From Candidatus Zhuqueibacterota bacterium (GTDB taxonomy: Bacteria > Zhuqueibacterota > Zhuqueibacteria > Zhuqueibacterales > Geothermadaptataceae), in NCBI GenBank assembly GCA_030950365.1, contig JAUZRQ010000038.1:1-64000 (forward strand): 64,000 nucleotides of DNA, read 5' to 3'. Shown here piece after piece: positions 17,773 through 28,900 of the stretch (the first letter of the stretch is position 1; every line of letters starts with the position of its first letter). Made by a program: the position numbers and the translations under genes. Under the pieces are notes generated by a model. That model had not been told where the DNA came from and did not search any database. It saw only the letters and a list, made by a program, of their open reading frames with translations.

Positions 17773-18945
17773 ATGGACAAACTGAATCCAATGCATGCGT
17801 TTCCCGCCCCCACTTCCGGGCTGTCTAGCGCCCGGAAGTCCAGCAACCATCACACCAGCACTGCGGTTTTTGCCGCCTTGAGCGAGCCTTCGGCCTCGCA
17901 GGTCGGGGTGCTGCTGGATCAAATGCAAGAGGCCCTTTGCGTTATCGATGCCAGATATACGGTGCGGTACTGGAATGCCGCCCTGGAGAAGCTCAGCGGA
18001 GTGGGCCGTCATGAAGCACTGAATCAACCGCTATTTCGGCTTTTACCGGGCAATTTCAAAGACGCACTGGAAGATCGCATTTCCGGTGCCATAGCTTCGA
18101 ATGAAAAGCAGAGCGGTGAGATCATCTTCAAGTATCAGAAGCACGATTATTTTGCGTTTCATTTTCAAATTTCACCGTTCCCATTTGCCAATGGCACCCC
18201 GCTGTGGATGCTCAGTTTCGTGGATATCACCGATCGGTATCGGCTGCAGTTCGAAAAAGAGCGGCAGGAGCACTTTGCCACACTCAGCGTTTTGAGCGTC
18301 AGCGTGGCGCAGGAACTGGCCTCGCCACTGGATGAAATTTGCCGCCATGTCGAGCGCATTTTGCAAGACCTCAACGGCCTGATCGGCAATTCGCGGTTGC
18401 ATAATGCTCTCAACAGCATCATATCGCAGGTGTATCGTATCTCTTACCTCGCGCACAATCTGGTGGCGCTCACCCAGCAGTCCAAACCGCTGTTCGTGTC
18501 GCTCAAAATTAACGATCTGATGCTGGACGCCATCGAGCAATATGAGCAGGAGGTGGGTTCGCGGCTGATTGCCAACTTGCATTTCCATGAGGACCTGCCT
18601 TTTGTGGTCGGCGATCCGATGCTCATGCAGTCGGCCTTGCAGATTTTGCTGAAAATCGCTGTGGAGTTTGCCGGCGAGGATGCGGTGCCGCGCATCCGGA
18701 CGCAGCATGATGCTGACAGCGGTCGCGTCATCGTGCTGTTTGAAAACCGCGGCCCCATTGTGCCTTCGGATGAGCTGGAGCATCTGTTCGAGTGGTATTA
18801 CGGCAGCACCGCCATCAGCCCTGGCGCAAGCCTGGGCCTGTTCATCAGCAAAAAAATCATTGAAGCTCAAAAAGGACATTTCAAAATCATTTCCGAGGAG
18901 GGAAAAGGAACCATATTTGAAGTCGATTTGCCTGCTTTAAATTAG
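17773..18945 (+). CDS. PAS-domain histidine-kinase-like protein lacking catalytic residues
   Basis: 390 residues, soluble: a PAS-like sensor (about 45-155: MQEALCVIDARYTVRYWNAA, MLSFVDITDRYRL), a dimerisation helix pair and an HATPase-like domain (about 240-390). The key residues are changed. The H-box reads VAQELASPL, with Gln180 (codon CAG) where the phosphoacceptor His belongs. The N-box reads GDPMLMQSALQILLKIA, with Ile at both Asn positions (291, 295). The G1 box reads ENRGPIVP instead of DxGxGI. The G2-like GASLGLFISKKIIEA is retained. It is therefore probably a pseudokinase acting by binding or scaffolding. The gene is monocistronic with a weak ribosome binding site; no response regulator is adjacent. 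Confidence 0.8.
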   Translation: MDKLNPMHAFPAPTSGLSSARKSSNHHTSTAVFAALSEPSASQVGVLLDQMQEALCVIDARYTVRYWNAALEKLSGVGRHEALNQPLFRLLPGNFKDALEDRISGAIASNEKQSGEIIFKYQKHDYFAFHFQISPFPFANGTPLWMLSFVDITDRYRLQFEKERQEHFATLSVLSVSVAQELASPLDEICRHVERILQDLNGLIGNSRLHNALNSIISQVYRISYLAHNLVALTQQSKPLFVSLKINDLMLDAIEQYEQEVGSRLIANLHFHEDLPFVVGDPMLMQSALQILLKIAVEFAGEDAVPRIRTQHDADSGRVIVLFENRGPIVPSDELEHLFEWYYGSTAISPGASLGLFISKKIIEAQKGHFKIISEEGKGTIFEVDLPALN

Positions 18946-19035
18946 TTCCTTTGTGCTTTCAGGACGAACCGCCAGGATCGGCCGAACTGGAATATCTGTT
19001 ACAGGGAAGTTCAACTATTCAGGGAGTGAGTTCGG

Positions 19036-21927
19036 TTGTCTCGCCTGAAGGCCACACTGTGGGAATGGAGCATGATTGTCTGCTCCGTCGCCCATCTCGT
19101 TCTGTTACGCATACCATCCATCCACGCGCAGGCTTCTCTGCCCAAAACCGGCGCAATCATCGTTTCGCCTTTGGCTTTATTTCTGCAGGATAGCACTGCT
19201 ATTCGCAGCTATCCCAACCTTATTCACCTTGAATCCAGCGCCCAAACACCGCCAGTGTTACATTTGTTGTTGAAGAGCCGGATTCCGCCGCAGCGGCTCG
19301 AACATGAACTTCCAGTATCTATTCGGGCCACTGCAGGCGAAATCGCCACGGCCGCCATTCGGCTTGCCGATTTACCGGACCTGCTGCGGTCCGGGTATGT
19401 GGAAATGGTGATGCCGGCACAGCGCCTGTTCCTTGAAAACGATTCCGCTCGCCACGCCGCCCGCATTGACCGCATCTGGCAGGCGCAGAAAAGCCGGCCG
19501 CCCGGCCTGGTGCCTTACCGGGGCCGCGGCGTGATCATCGGCATTGTGGATACGGGTATCGACTGGCGGCATGGCGATTTCATTGACGACCGCACCGGCG
19601 AATCGCGCATTTTGTATCTATGGGACCAGAGTCTGCAACCCACCAACGCAGAAAAGTCGCCCCAGCCGTACAATTACGGTGTGGAATACACCCGGGACAT
19701 GCTGACGCAGCAGATACACGGTCGGGGCAGTCCGCCGGTGCGTTCGCGCGATATCCATGGCCATGGGACGCATGTGGCCGGGATTGCGGCCGGGGACGGC
19801 TCTCAGACCGCGGAACCGGAACGGTTTCCACCAGGCACCTATGCCGGGGTCGCGCCGGAGGCCAGCCTGGTGGTCGTGAAAGTCCCGGAAGCCATTTATG
19901 AAGATCATATTCTCGATGCCATTCACTACATATTCGATCGCGCGGACCGGCTGAACATGCCCGCGGTGATCAACCTGAGCCTGGGTTCGCATTTTGGTGC
20001 GCATGACGGCAGCGCGCTTCTGGAACGTGCCATCGATGCATTGAGTGGGCCGGGCCGGATCGTGGTAAAATCCGCCGGCAACGATGCGGCGCATCCGGCG
20101 TGGCCGCAGTTTGTGCACGCTGAAGGAACCGTGGCGGTTGGCGATACGGCCATCATTGAATTCGATGTACCGGAATACCAGCCGCAACCGGGCCGCAGCA
20201 ACGACGTTTTGCGCATCGAGATGTGGTATCAGGGACGGGACCGGTTGGAGGTGGCCGTGGTTCGGCCGGACGGCAGCGGGGCGCACGCCCGGTATCGCGG
20301 CGTGGCCACGCAGTCGGGAAGTGGCGGCTTTGTGGCCATTTTCAACGCCGATGCCGGCCCGAATCCCATCAACGGCGACAACCGCTGCAGCATTGATGTG
20401 TACGATATCCTCCCGGATACGCCGCCGGCCTCCGGCCCATGGCAGATTCGCATCACCGCAAGCGAAGTGAATGAAAGCGGCCATTTCGATTTGTGGATGG
20501 CAGCATCGCAACTGGGTGCGGCGGGGCAAAAGGCCTATTTCACCCGTGGCGGCGAAAACGATGAGCTGGTCACCCTGCCAGGAACCGCGAAGCGCATTAT
20601 TACGGTCGGTGCGTTCAGCACCCGGAGCGGCTTCCCGTCGACGGATGGTAATACTTACGTGCTGCCGGACGCGCGTCCTGGCGAGCTGGCGTATTACAGC
20701 GCTTTTGGCACCCGCGAGGATGCGGCCGCCGGCCTGCTATCCCGGCAGAAACCCGATATCTGCGCTGCGGGTTTCGGGGTGATTTCCGCATTGTCGCAGG
20801 ATTCCGGGCTGCGCAAATCCCTCTGGATGGCCGCTGACCGGGCGCACGCCCTGATGGTGGGCACAAGCATGAGCGCGCCGCAGGTGGCTGGCATCGTGGC
20901 GCTACTGTTTCAGCAGAATCCAGCCTATACGCCAGAAGAGATCATGACGCTGCTGGCGGCCGCCGCGCTTGCTGATCCAGCGACCGGTCCCACACCCAAT
21001 CCGCGCTGGGGATACGGCAAAGTCGATGCGTTTGCCGCCCTGGGGGGCACCCGGCCACCCGCGGCGGTGACGGACATCCAGATCACCGGTCAGGGCCGGC
21101 AGCTCACCTGGCGCTTTCGCGAGCGGGATGAACAGGGATTCCCGGAGAAGTACAGCCATTTCGAAATTTACGCGGCGGAGGAGCCGTACCTCGTTTCCTA
21201 TCAGGGAGCTAAACGGATCGCTGAGTCCCGGTGGCCCATCTTTCAGCTCGATAATCTAAGACAGCTCGGGCCATTTTCATCACCGCAGTTTCTGTGGGTC
21301 GTGGCGGTAGATGAATTCGGCAACCGGTCGCGTGGTTCGCCGGCCGTCGCTCGCGCGGCGTTCCGGACTAAAGCGCGGGCCAGCGGGGGCTCTCAGTTGC
21401 TGCCGTGGTGGTTCGAGCATTCCGAAATCCGCACGGCAGCGCAATGGCTGGCGGCGGTCCCGGCGATCGATGCGATAGCGCGCTGGGAAGTGGCGGGTCA
21501 GCGCTGGCAGGTACTTGCCCGGGACGATTCGACGGGTGATTTTGAATTGCAAGCGGGGCAGGTCTATCGCCTGCAGGCATGGCGTGACACGACGGTCGTT
21601 CTTTATGGTCGCGTTCCGGAGCACCTGCAATTTCGGTTGCAAACGGGCGAAAATAAGAACAATAACCTGATCTGGATTCCGTTTGATAAAAGCGAATTGC
21701 AATGGGCGTCGGATCTGGCGCGGGATATCGGGTCGGAGGTAGAGCTGGTGTCGATCTGGAATGCACGGTCCCAGAGCTGGCGCTCGTATCTCCCGGGATT
21801 GCCATTCACCGATTTCCGTATTCGGCCCGGGTGGCCGGTCATGGTTTCTGTGAAGGCGCCGGTAGTGTGGCCGTGGCGTCCTGCGGAAATGCTGCAACCG
21901 CAACCGATCCATGGACAAAAGCCCTAA
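19036..21927 (+). CDS. Secreted subtilisin-like (S8) serine protease with tandem C-terminal module
   Basis: Extracellular endopeptidase with the full triad: IIGIVDTGIDWRHGDF (Asp), DIHGHGTHVAGIAAG (His) and MVGTSMSAPQVAGIVALL (Ser). There is a signal peptide at the N-terminus (VAHLVLLRIPSIHAQA) and a propeptide-like region before about residue 160. An insert with a beta-rich fold sits between the His and Ser segments, as in lactocepin-type subtilases. After an fn3-like segment (about 675-780), the C-terminus (21385-21880) consists of two copies of the module also found at the ends of the proteins at 23.8-25.8 and 26.0-29.2 kb. The canonical sorting domain is absent. The TTG start gives a positively charged leader with AGGGAG 9 nt upstream; ATG at 19072 is the alternative. 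Confidence 0.85.
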   Translation: MSRLKATLWEWSMIVCSVAHLVLLRIPSIHAQASLPKTGAIIVSPLALFLQDSTAIRSYPNLIHLESSAQTPPVLHLLLKSRIPPQRLEHELPVSIRATAGEIATAAIRLADLPDLLRSGYVEMVMPAQRLFLENDSARHAARIDRIWQAQKSRPPGLVPYRGRGVIIGIVDTGIDWRHGDFIDDRTGESRILYLWDQSLQPTNAEKSPQPYNYGVEYTRDMLTQQIHGRGSPPVRSRDIHGHGTHVAGIAAGDGSQTAEPERFPPGTYAGVAPEASLVVVKVPEAIYEDHILDAIHYIFDRADRLNMPAVINLSLGSHFGAHDGSALLERAIDALSGPGRIVVKSAGNDAAHPAWPQFVHAEGTVAVGDTAIIEFDVPEYQPQPGRSNDVLRIEMWYQGRDRLEVAVVRPDGSGAHARYRGVATQSGSGGFVAIFNADAGPNPINGDNRCSIDVYDILPDTPPASGPWQIRITASEVNESGHFDLWMAASQLGAAGQKAYFTRGGENDELVTLPGTAKRIITVGAFSTRSGFPSTDGNTYVLPDARPGELAYYSAFGTREDAAAGLLSRQKPDICAAGFGVISALSQDSGLRKSLWMAADRAHALMVGTSMSAPQVAGIVALLFQQNPAYTPEEIMTLLAAAALADPATGPTPNPRWGYGKVDAFAALGGTRPPAAVTDIQITGQGRQLTWRFRERDEQGFPEKYSHFEIYAAEEPYLVSYQGAKRIAESRWPIFQLDNLRQLGPFSSPQFLWVVAVDEFGNRSRGSPAVARAAFRTKARASGGSQLLPWWFEHSEIRTAAQWLAAVPAIDAIARWEVAGQRWQVLARDDSTGDFELQAGQVYRLQAWRDTTVVLYGRVPEHLQFRLQTGENKNNNLIWIPFDKSELQWASDLARDIGSEVELVSIWNARSQSWRSYLPGLPFTDFRIRPGWPVMVSVKAPVVWPWRPAEMLQPQPIHGQKP

Positions 21928-22165
21928 AAAAAGTTCCGCAAATGGATAGACTAGCCGTAATTAATACACGAAACGAGACTCATTAAGGCAGCGGAACCTT
22001 GGTGAAAATTTCGACATATGCGAGGGTTTTATTGATTCAGGGCTTAAATTCTTTTAAATTTGCCGCACGGCTGCCGAAATAAAAAGTATGTTAATCCTGT
22101 CAGGGGTCCAATTCGTCTTAGGAAGTAAACTCAGGGCTGCATCATCGTTTAGTAAGGAGAAATCT
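21928..22165. other. Intergenic leader with a widely spaced inverted repeat
   Basis: GTTCCGC near 21933 and GCGGAAC near 21990 are perfect inverted repeats separated by about 50 nt, right after the protease gene. They could pair in a long leader or trailer RNA. No T-run follows, and no known riboswitch consensus was recognised. Confidence 0.35.
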
Positions 22166-23170
22166 ATGAAAAAAGGATGGATACAATTCATTGCAGGGAT
22201 TGTTCTAGGGGGTGCATGGGGCGTTTCCGCTTTTGCCGGGGATGCCGGCGTGGTTTATGGCGTGGTCCGAGATAGTGGTGGCAACTTTCCGGCGGACGCG
22301 GACTTTTCGTACATCGCCTATCTCAAGAACAATCCCAGTCAAACCGTCAAGCGAGCCGATGTGGATGCCAGTGGCACCACCAGCTATGACGAAACCTCCG
22401 GTACATGGACGGTGCAATTGAGTCTGTTCACCACCTGGAATGCGGGAGATACCTTGATTGTCGATTTTACGGATACTGGCGGTCCCACTGGTACTGAAAC
22501 AGGCACGGCAGTGTGTGAGATTGCTGGCACTGTTACAAATTGCGGGGATGTCAGTCTTCCCGTCGAGCTGTCAGTGTTTGAAGCGAAGGCCGGGGATGGC
22601 GTGGTGCTCATTGTCTGGCGCACCGAATCCGAAACCGATAACTTGGGTTTTTATCTGTATCGATCCACTCGTCGTAGCGGCGATTTCACTCGGATTACGA
22701 AGGACTTGATCAAGAGCCAGAGCCAGAATGGCGGTGCAGCCGACTACCAATATCTCGATAGCAGTGTTCGTAATGGCGTCACATATTACTATAAACTGGA
22801 AGACGTGAACATCAATGGCGAACGCACCATGCATGGGCCAATTTCCGCGTTGCCAAACTTTGGCCTGACCCTGGATGAGGCGGTGATCCCGGATACATAC
22901 GGCCTGGCGCAGAATTTTCCGAACCCGTTTAATCCAGGAACGCTGATCAAATATCAGTTGCCAGAGAAAGCAAAGGTGCGGCTGAATATTTACAACTTGC
23001 TTGGGCAGAAAATCCGCACCCTGGTGGATGCCGAACTGGAGCCTGGCTTTAAATCGATCTACTGGGATGGCCGGGATGATTTTGGCCGCACGGTGTCGGC
23101 AGGCGTATATATCTACGAACTGGTGGCCGGCAGCTATGTCGCCACCCGCAAAATGGTGATGGTGAAGTAG
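22166..23170 (+). CDS. Secreted protein with fn3-like domain and canonical type IX sorting domain
   Basis: 334 residues: signal peptide (GIVLGGAWGVSAFAG), an N-terminal beta-rich region of unknown function (about 25-135), then an fn3-like segment (ELSVFEAKAGDGVVLIVWRT, ETDNLGFYLYRS) common in type IX cargo. The last 85 residues are the sorting domain: YGLAQNFPNPFNP, IYNLLGQKIRTL and SAGVYIYELVAG. The N-terminal segment (GVVYGVVRDSGGNFPADADF) suggests a carbohydrate- or surface-associated beta-sandwich, but I cannot name it. AAGGAG lies 6 nt before the ATG. A strong terminator follows. Confidence 0.75.
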   Translation: MKKGWIQFIAGIVLGGAWGVSAFAGDAGVVYGVVRDSGGNFPADADFSYIAYLKNNPSQTVKRADVDASGTTSYDETSGTWTVQLSLFTTWNAGDTLIVDFTDTGGPTGTETGTAVCEIAGTVTNCGDVSLPVELSVFEAKAGDGVVLIVWRTESETDNLGFYLYRSTRRSGDFTRITKDLIKSQSQNGGAADYQYLDSSVRNGVTYYYKLEDVNINGERTMHGPISALPNFGLTLDEAVIPDTYGLAQNFPNPFNPGTLIKYQLPEKAKVRLNIYNLLGQKIRTLVDAELEPGFKSIYWDGRDDFGRTVSAGVYIYELVAGSYVATRKMVMVK

Positions 23171-23200
23171 CCTGCCAGATTCATTACGGAATGCGACATT

Positions 23201-23237
23201 AAAAGGCGCCGTTTCAAACGAAGCGGCGCCTTATTAG
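23201..23237 (+). terminator. Rho-independent terminator after the sorting-domain protein gene
   Basis: AAGGCGCCG and CGGCGCCTT form a perfect 9-bp stem 30 nt after the stop codon, followed by ATTAGTTT. The downstream T-run is short. Confidence 0.75.
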
Positions 23238-23240
23238 TTT

Positions 23241-23770
23241 GGGCTGGATCGGTTTTCATAAAAGGGGGATGAGTGGTTTTTCGGAGGCGTTCCAGTACCA
23301 AACTTTGGATTGTCAAAGTTAGTGTCGAAATGCCGGCCTGGTTGAACAGTTATTCAGCAACAATGGACCTTTTTCGCCTCATTCCCCAAGCTGAACACGG
23401 AAAAGAGGATGGGAAATATTTAGGCCGTTTTCTCCTACTAGGAAGTACATCCCCTCATTCCTCTGTCATTACGCAACCGAACAAACACAGATAGAAGCAA
23501 CATTCCGGCCGCACTGGTGAATGGCCATCCTGGCTTATTTTTAAGAGACGACGTTGTTTTACCTACGGTCGGATAGATAGAATATAAAAATACTTTCCGC
23601 AAACTCATGAATTTTGTGCTAATTTCTCCATGCAAACTTTCCGCTGATTCCGGAAATCAAATGCATTCAGATCAGTAGGGGGAAGGACCCAGGATATCGA
23701 TGGGGGCGAAAGACTCGCCACAGCTCACTTCAGGACGAACGACCGGTTGCCAATCAATCTGAAAGGGATT
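23241..23770. other. Intergenic gap of about 530 bp without a recognisable gene
   Basis: No ORF here has both a ribosome binding site and a recognisable sequence. The gap presumably carries the promoter of the first propeller-like protein gene. Confidence 0.4.
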
Positions 23771-25846
23771 ATGGCGAAAAAAACGTTCGCTTTTTTTCTG
23801 GCTTGTGGATTTTGGTTCGTCCTGTTCATGCAGTGGCGTTCAGAGATCGGATTCCATCGCGCGTCGGTGGCGTATGCCGGCAAAGGGCCTGCCCATCGGG
23901 CGGTTGTTCTTGCAACCCATGCACAGTGTGATACCAGCATCGATGACACTAAAGACGGTCTCGAAAAACCCAATCAAAGCAAAGTGTTCTATTTTGCCGA
24001 TCGCTGGTGGACCCTGGCGCTGCGTGCCGCGAATGGTGATTGGACGCTGTGGCGTCATATGGGAGGCCGCACCTGGGATCCGGTTTATACATTTAACGTA
24101 TCGAGCAAGGCGCGCCCAGACGTCCACATCGATGTTCCTGATAGCGTTTTGTACATCTTTTTTTCCGGGACGTCGGATAGCGATCTGTGGAAATTTCATT
24201 ACAACAGTTCAACGGATACCTGGGATGTGTTGTTTTGGCGGTCTGTGCCGGTGGTACACACCGTCAGTGGTGATCCGGCATCGTTTCTAAAAGCTAGGAA
24301 TGGCGACCTTTGGGCCTTCATGGCGAATAACAATCAGGTTGTGGCTGCGCACAGCATAGATGATGGCCTGAGCTGGAGCACGGTTATCATCGACAGCAGT
24401 CTCACCGCTGGCTACGGTTTGACCGATGCGCTGTGTTTCCGCGATACCGCCGGTGTTCCGTTAATCGGCGTGGCGGTCGGCGAAGATACCGATGTGGCCG
24501 CGCGGTTCCATTTTTACTGGCACCGGGAAGCGGATCCGGAGACCGTTTGGGTGAATGAGAGCAATGAGCTGGCGCCGCTGGATCAGGAGCAGGCGGATGA
24601 TCACATCGCCATGGCCGTGGATGCGCATGACAATGTGTACATCGTGACCAAAAACCACGGCAGCGGCCCCAACAACAGCCTTTACATCCGACATCCGGAC
24701 AGCACTTGGCAGGCGCTGCCGCTGAACCAGATGGCAACCTGGACGCGGCCGGCCGTTATCGTGGATGCCACTCACGATTCGCTGTATGTGATGGGCTCGC
24801 TGCAGGGCGATCGGGCGGAATACAAACGCTGCAAAATCGGCGAAGAATCTACGCTGGTCAATGACAGTCTTCGCGTGACGTTCCTCCAGAATGGCGGCGA
24901 TTACATGGTCAACCTGTCGGTACCGGTGCATGCGGCCTACGATAGCACCGAACTGTTGGTGATCGCCGATAACAGCACCCAGGGCAATGTCTGGTTCGCG
25001 ATCCTGCCCATTGGCAATGCGGCGCCGTGTCCGTTCCATCCGCAGCCGATCGACAGCACGATTCGCAATCTGACCATCACCCGGAACGGCAACCATGTGG
25101 TGCTGACCTGGACGGCGATTGCCGAGGCCGATAGCTACGGCATTTATCGCGGCTTGCACCCCATGTTTTCAGCAGACACCTCGCTGCTGGCGATGGTGAC
25201 TCAGGCCAGCTTTACGGACAGTAACGCGCTCGGCAATCCAGACGAAAATCATTTTTATCAGGTGCGGGCGTTTTTTGCCGGCACCCCCGGACCGCTGAGC
25301 AAACGCGTGGGCGAATTCGAATACCGGCTGATTTCACCGCCGGGAAAAACAAACAATTTCATCGCCCTGTGTCTGCAGGACACGGCGATTCAGTGGGCAT
25401 CGGATTTTGTGACTCGCATCGGGCCGTCGGTGGACCTGGTATCCAAATGGACTGAGAGCGCCCAGGCATGGGGGTCCTACATTCCAGGACTGTCCTTTAC
25501 CGATTTTCCGGTGGACGTGAATGAAGTGTACATGATCAGCGTGACGCAGGAGGATACTTTGGTTTTGCTCGGGGATGTCCCCATCGGACACCAGTACTCT
25601 TTAATCACCACCACGATTGGCAAAAATAACAACGGGATTATGCTGTTGATGGATGCGGATACCATTCGTATGGCGTCCGAGCTGGCTCAAGCCATTGGTT
25701 CGGTAGATCTGGTGTCCAAATGGACTGCAACGGCGCAAGCCTATGGCAGCTATATTCCAGGGTTGAGTTTTACAGATTTTCCCATTTATCCGGGTCAGCC
25801 GCTTATGGTGTCGGTTACGGCCGACACGGTCTGGCCTGTCCGATAG
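23771..25846 (+). CDS. Secreted propeller-like protein with tandem C-terminal module (paralogue 1)
   Basis: 691 residues, with a signal/anchor segment (TFAFFLACGFWFVLFMQW). Residues about 45-430 resemble a sialidase-like beta-propeller. The region opens with the motif CDTSIDDTKDGLEKPNQ and contains repeated WxLWR and DLWxF strands and HDSLYVMGSLQGDRAEYKRC. An fn3-like domain follows (about 435-520: IRNLTITRNGNHVVLTWTAI). The last 170 residues are two copies of a shared module: copy 1 includes SYIPGLSFTDFPVDVNEVYM and LLGDVPIGHQYSLI, and copy 2 ends with a closely matching segment and VWPVR. No catalytic residues or canonical sorting domain are seen. GAAAGGG lies just before the ATG at 23771, which is preferred to the upstream TTG. 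Confidence 0.75.
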   Translation: MAKKTFAFFLACGFWFVLFMQWRSEIGFHRASVAYAGKGPAHRAVVLATHAQCDTSIDDTKDGLEKPNQSKVFYFADRWWTLALRAANGDWTLWRHMGGRTWDPVYTFNVSSKARPDVHIDVPDSVLYIFFSGTSDSDLWKFHYNSSTDTWDVLFWRSVPVVHTVSGDPASFLKARNGDLWAFMANNNQVVAAHSIDDGLSWSTVIIDSSLTAGYGLTDALCFRDTAGVPLIGVAVGEDTDVAARFHFYWHREADPETVWVNESNELAPLDQEQADDHIAMAVDAHDNVYIVTKNHGSGPNNSLYIRHPDSTWQALPLNQMATWTRPAVIVDATHDSLYVMGSLQGDRAEYKRCKIGEESTLVNDSLRVTFLQNGGDYMVNLSVPVHAAYDSTELLVIADNSTQGNVWFAILPIGNAAPCPFHPQPIDSTIRNLTITRNGNHVVLTWTAIAEADSYGIYRGLHPMFSADTSLLAMVTQASFTDSNALGNPDENHFYQVRAFFAGTPGPLSKRVGEFEYRLISPPGKTNNFIALCLQDTAIQWASDFVTRIGPSVDLVSKWTESAQAWGSYIPGLSFTDFPVDVNEVYMISVTQEDTLVLLGDVPIGHQYSLITTTIGKNNNGIMLLMDADTIRMASELAQAIGSVDLVSKWTATAQAYGSYIPGLSFTDFPIYPGQPLMVSVTADTVWPVR

Positions 25847-25881
25847 ATTAAAATTTTTTCATTTATTTTGGCTGCACCTTT

Positions 25882-25899
25882 ACGCATCATGCGTTTTTT
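25882..25899 (+). terminator. Possible short terminator between the two propeller paralogues
   Basis: ACGCA-TCA-TGCGT is followed directly by TTTTT, 35 nt after the stop codon. The stem is only 5 bp, so termination may be partial and the two paralogues may be co-transcribed. Confidence 0.4.
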
Positions 25900-25975
25900 C
25901 TCTTATAATTTTATACAAACCGCAGGGAAGCGTCCAGCAAGGAAGCATGGGGTTTAATTTGGAGGCAAGACAACA

Positions 25976-28900
25976 ATGGATCGGCATCGTATTTCCAGAT
26001 GGCTACTTTTGGGTGTAGGCGCATGGGGCTTTTTGCTATATGTGACGAATTTTCAACCGACGGACTCACGCAAATCATCCAGTCTGGTTCCCACCTTACC
26101 TCTCCTTTATGCCGGAGCCGGCGATGGATATCGGTACTCCATCTTAGCCGCGAACGGGGATTGCGATACCGTTATCAGCGATACCAAAAAAGGCCTGGAT
26201 AAGCCTAATCAGAACAAACTGTTTTTTCATGATTCCACCTGGTGGATGCTAACCATTAGGACCAGTACCAACAAATGGAATCTTTGGCGGCATGATTCGT
26301 TGTGGATCTGGACGCCGGTTTTTGAGTTTCCGGTCTCCAGCAAAGATCGACCGGATGCGCATCTGGATGCGGTCAATAATCGCGTATTCATTTTCTTTTC
26401 CAGCAAGTCCACTAGCCGACTGTATAAGTTGCAATACGATCCGAATACCGGCAACTGGACCGAGATCAGTAATCACACCGTGCCTGAGGTGCTGTCGGTG
26501 GCGGACAATCCGGCCAGTTTTGTGCGCGCTCTGAACGGCGATCTCTGGGCGTTTATGGTGACCAGTGGCCAGGTCATCGGGGTCAAAAGTACGGATGAGG
26601 GCGCGACCTGGAGCAGTCGCATAACCATTCTCAATGCGCTTAATTCCACTTCCGGGTTGACCGATGCGGTGGCGTTTACCGATACTGGCGGCGTTACTAG
26701 CATCGCTCTCGGGGTGGCTGAAAATGCGGGCGCCAGCTCGCAGTTCTATTTCCTGTTGCATCGGGACGGCGCCGCAGACACGGACTGGATTGATGAAAGT
26801 AGCAATCTCACGCCGATCAATGGGGAAGGTGCTGATGATCACCTGGCAATGACGGTGGATGAAAACAATAACGTGTATATGATTACCAAAACTACCGGTG
26901 GCGGCAGTACGGTACCCGAAAACACCCTGTACATTATGGGCAAAGCCGTGACCGTTTGTGATACCAGTATCGAAAATACCCGCAAAGGGCTTGAGAAGCC
27001 CAACCAGCATAAGGTGTTTTACCATGATTCGAAATGGTGGATGATCGCCAAAAAAGCGACCACCAATCAATGGAACCTCTGGCGTTTTGCGGGTGGCATC
27101 ACATGGATATCGGTTTACGAATTCACCGTATCTTCGAAAGATAACCCGGATCTGCATATTGATAATGCCAACAATAAGTTATATGTCTTCTTTTCCGGGA
27201 AGTCCGGCAGCAGTTCCTTGTGGACCATGAGCTATAATGTCATTGCTGAAAATTGGACGAAGATCGGCGAAGTGGCCGTTCCGGTTGTGAGAACCGTGGC
27301 CGATAATCCTGCCAGTTTTACCATCGCTAAAAATGGCGATTACTGGTCGTTTATGGCTTCGGATACGCAACTGGTAGCTGTACGCAGTTCCGATCAGGGA
27401 GCGACATGGAGTTCGACGATCGTGATCAAGGATACCTTGTACTCGTCTTATGGAATTACCGATGCTGTTCCGTTTACCGACAATAAGGGCGTTAACTGGG
27501 TGGCGCTGGCCCTGGCCGAAAACGCCAACACGAATTCCAAATTTGGTTTTTTTCTGCACCGGGATGGCGATCCCGATACGGTTTGGGTCGATGAGAGCAA
27601 TAATGTGACCATGTTTGGCGTCGAACGCTCCGACGATCACATCAACCTGGCTGTGGATAGCAATAATAATGTGTATATGGTGGTGAAAACCACCGGCGGC
27701 GGGGCTGGGTCGCCAGAAAATTCGCTGTACAAGCGCATGCCGGATAGCACCTGGCAGAAGTATATCCTGATCGATGGCAACGACTGGACCCGGCCGGCGA
27801 TCGTCATCGACGAAAGCCATGACAGTCTGTACGTGTTCGGCACACGTGAAACCGCATCCATCGGCAAGGTTGTGGAGTATAAACGCTGCAAAATTGGCGA
27901 AGAGAACACCCTTGAAACAGCGACGCGCGTGGCTGTCATTGATAATGGATTGGACGATTTTCTGAACGTGGCCGTACCCGCTATGGCGGTGTACGATTCT
28001 ACCGAATTAATGTTGATTGCGGACAATGTTGACTCCAGCAATGTCTGGTTTCGACAGCTCTCCATCGGGACTCCGGTGCCGTGTCCCTCCATTGGCCGCT
28101 GGCGCAGTTACGCCGTGGTCGATGGTGATGGCTGGACACGCCCCGGCATTGTGATCGATGACCAACATGATAGCCTGTATGTGTTCGGCACTCGGGAAAC
28201 GGCATCCATTGGCAAAGTGATCCAGTATAAGCGCTGTCAGTTAGGCGAAGAATGGTATCTGGAATCAGAGAGCCCGGTGACGGTCATTGATCATGGCACG
28301 GATGATTTTCTCAACCTGTCTCTGCCGGGGCACGCAGTGCACGATACCACAGAATTGATGGTCATCACTGCCAATCAGGATTCCAACGATGTGTGGTTTA
28401 CGCGCATCGACATCGGCAATGCCGCCGGCTGTATCACGGCGTTTGATACTACGATCAATAATTTGACCATCATGCAAGCCGGAAACGGCGTGCAGTTGAA
28501 GTGGAATGCCGTGGCGTTTGCCGACAGTTACGTGGTGTACCGCGGCTACAATCCCATGTTCTCACCGGATACGGCGCGGCTGGCCAGCACGACCGACACC
28601 ACATATACTGATGCCAATGTGCTGGGCGATCCCAACGTGAACCATTTCTATGTGGTCCGGGCGTATGTCAATGGCAGCCCGGGACCGCCGAGTACGCGCG
28701 TGGGTGAGTTCGAATACGAGCTGATTTCGCCTCCAGGCAAAACCAACAACTTTGTCGCCCTCTGTCTCCGCGACCCAGGTATCAATATGGCGTCGGATTT
28801 TGTAACCCGCATCGGGCCGACGGTGGATCTGGTATCCAAGTGGACCGAGTCGGCCCAGGCATGGGGATCGTACATTCCGGGCTTGGCGTTCACCGATTTT

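Noticed and set aside
21928-22165. c-di-GMP or other riboswitch before the sorting-domain protein gene
   Set aside because: I looked for the GEMM consensus blocks and found none; only a spaced inverted repeat is present.
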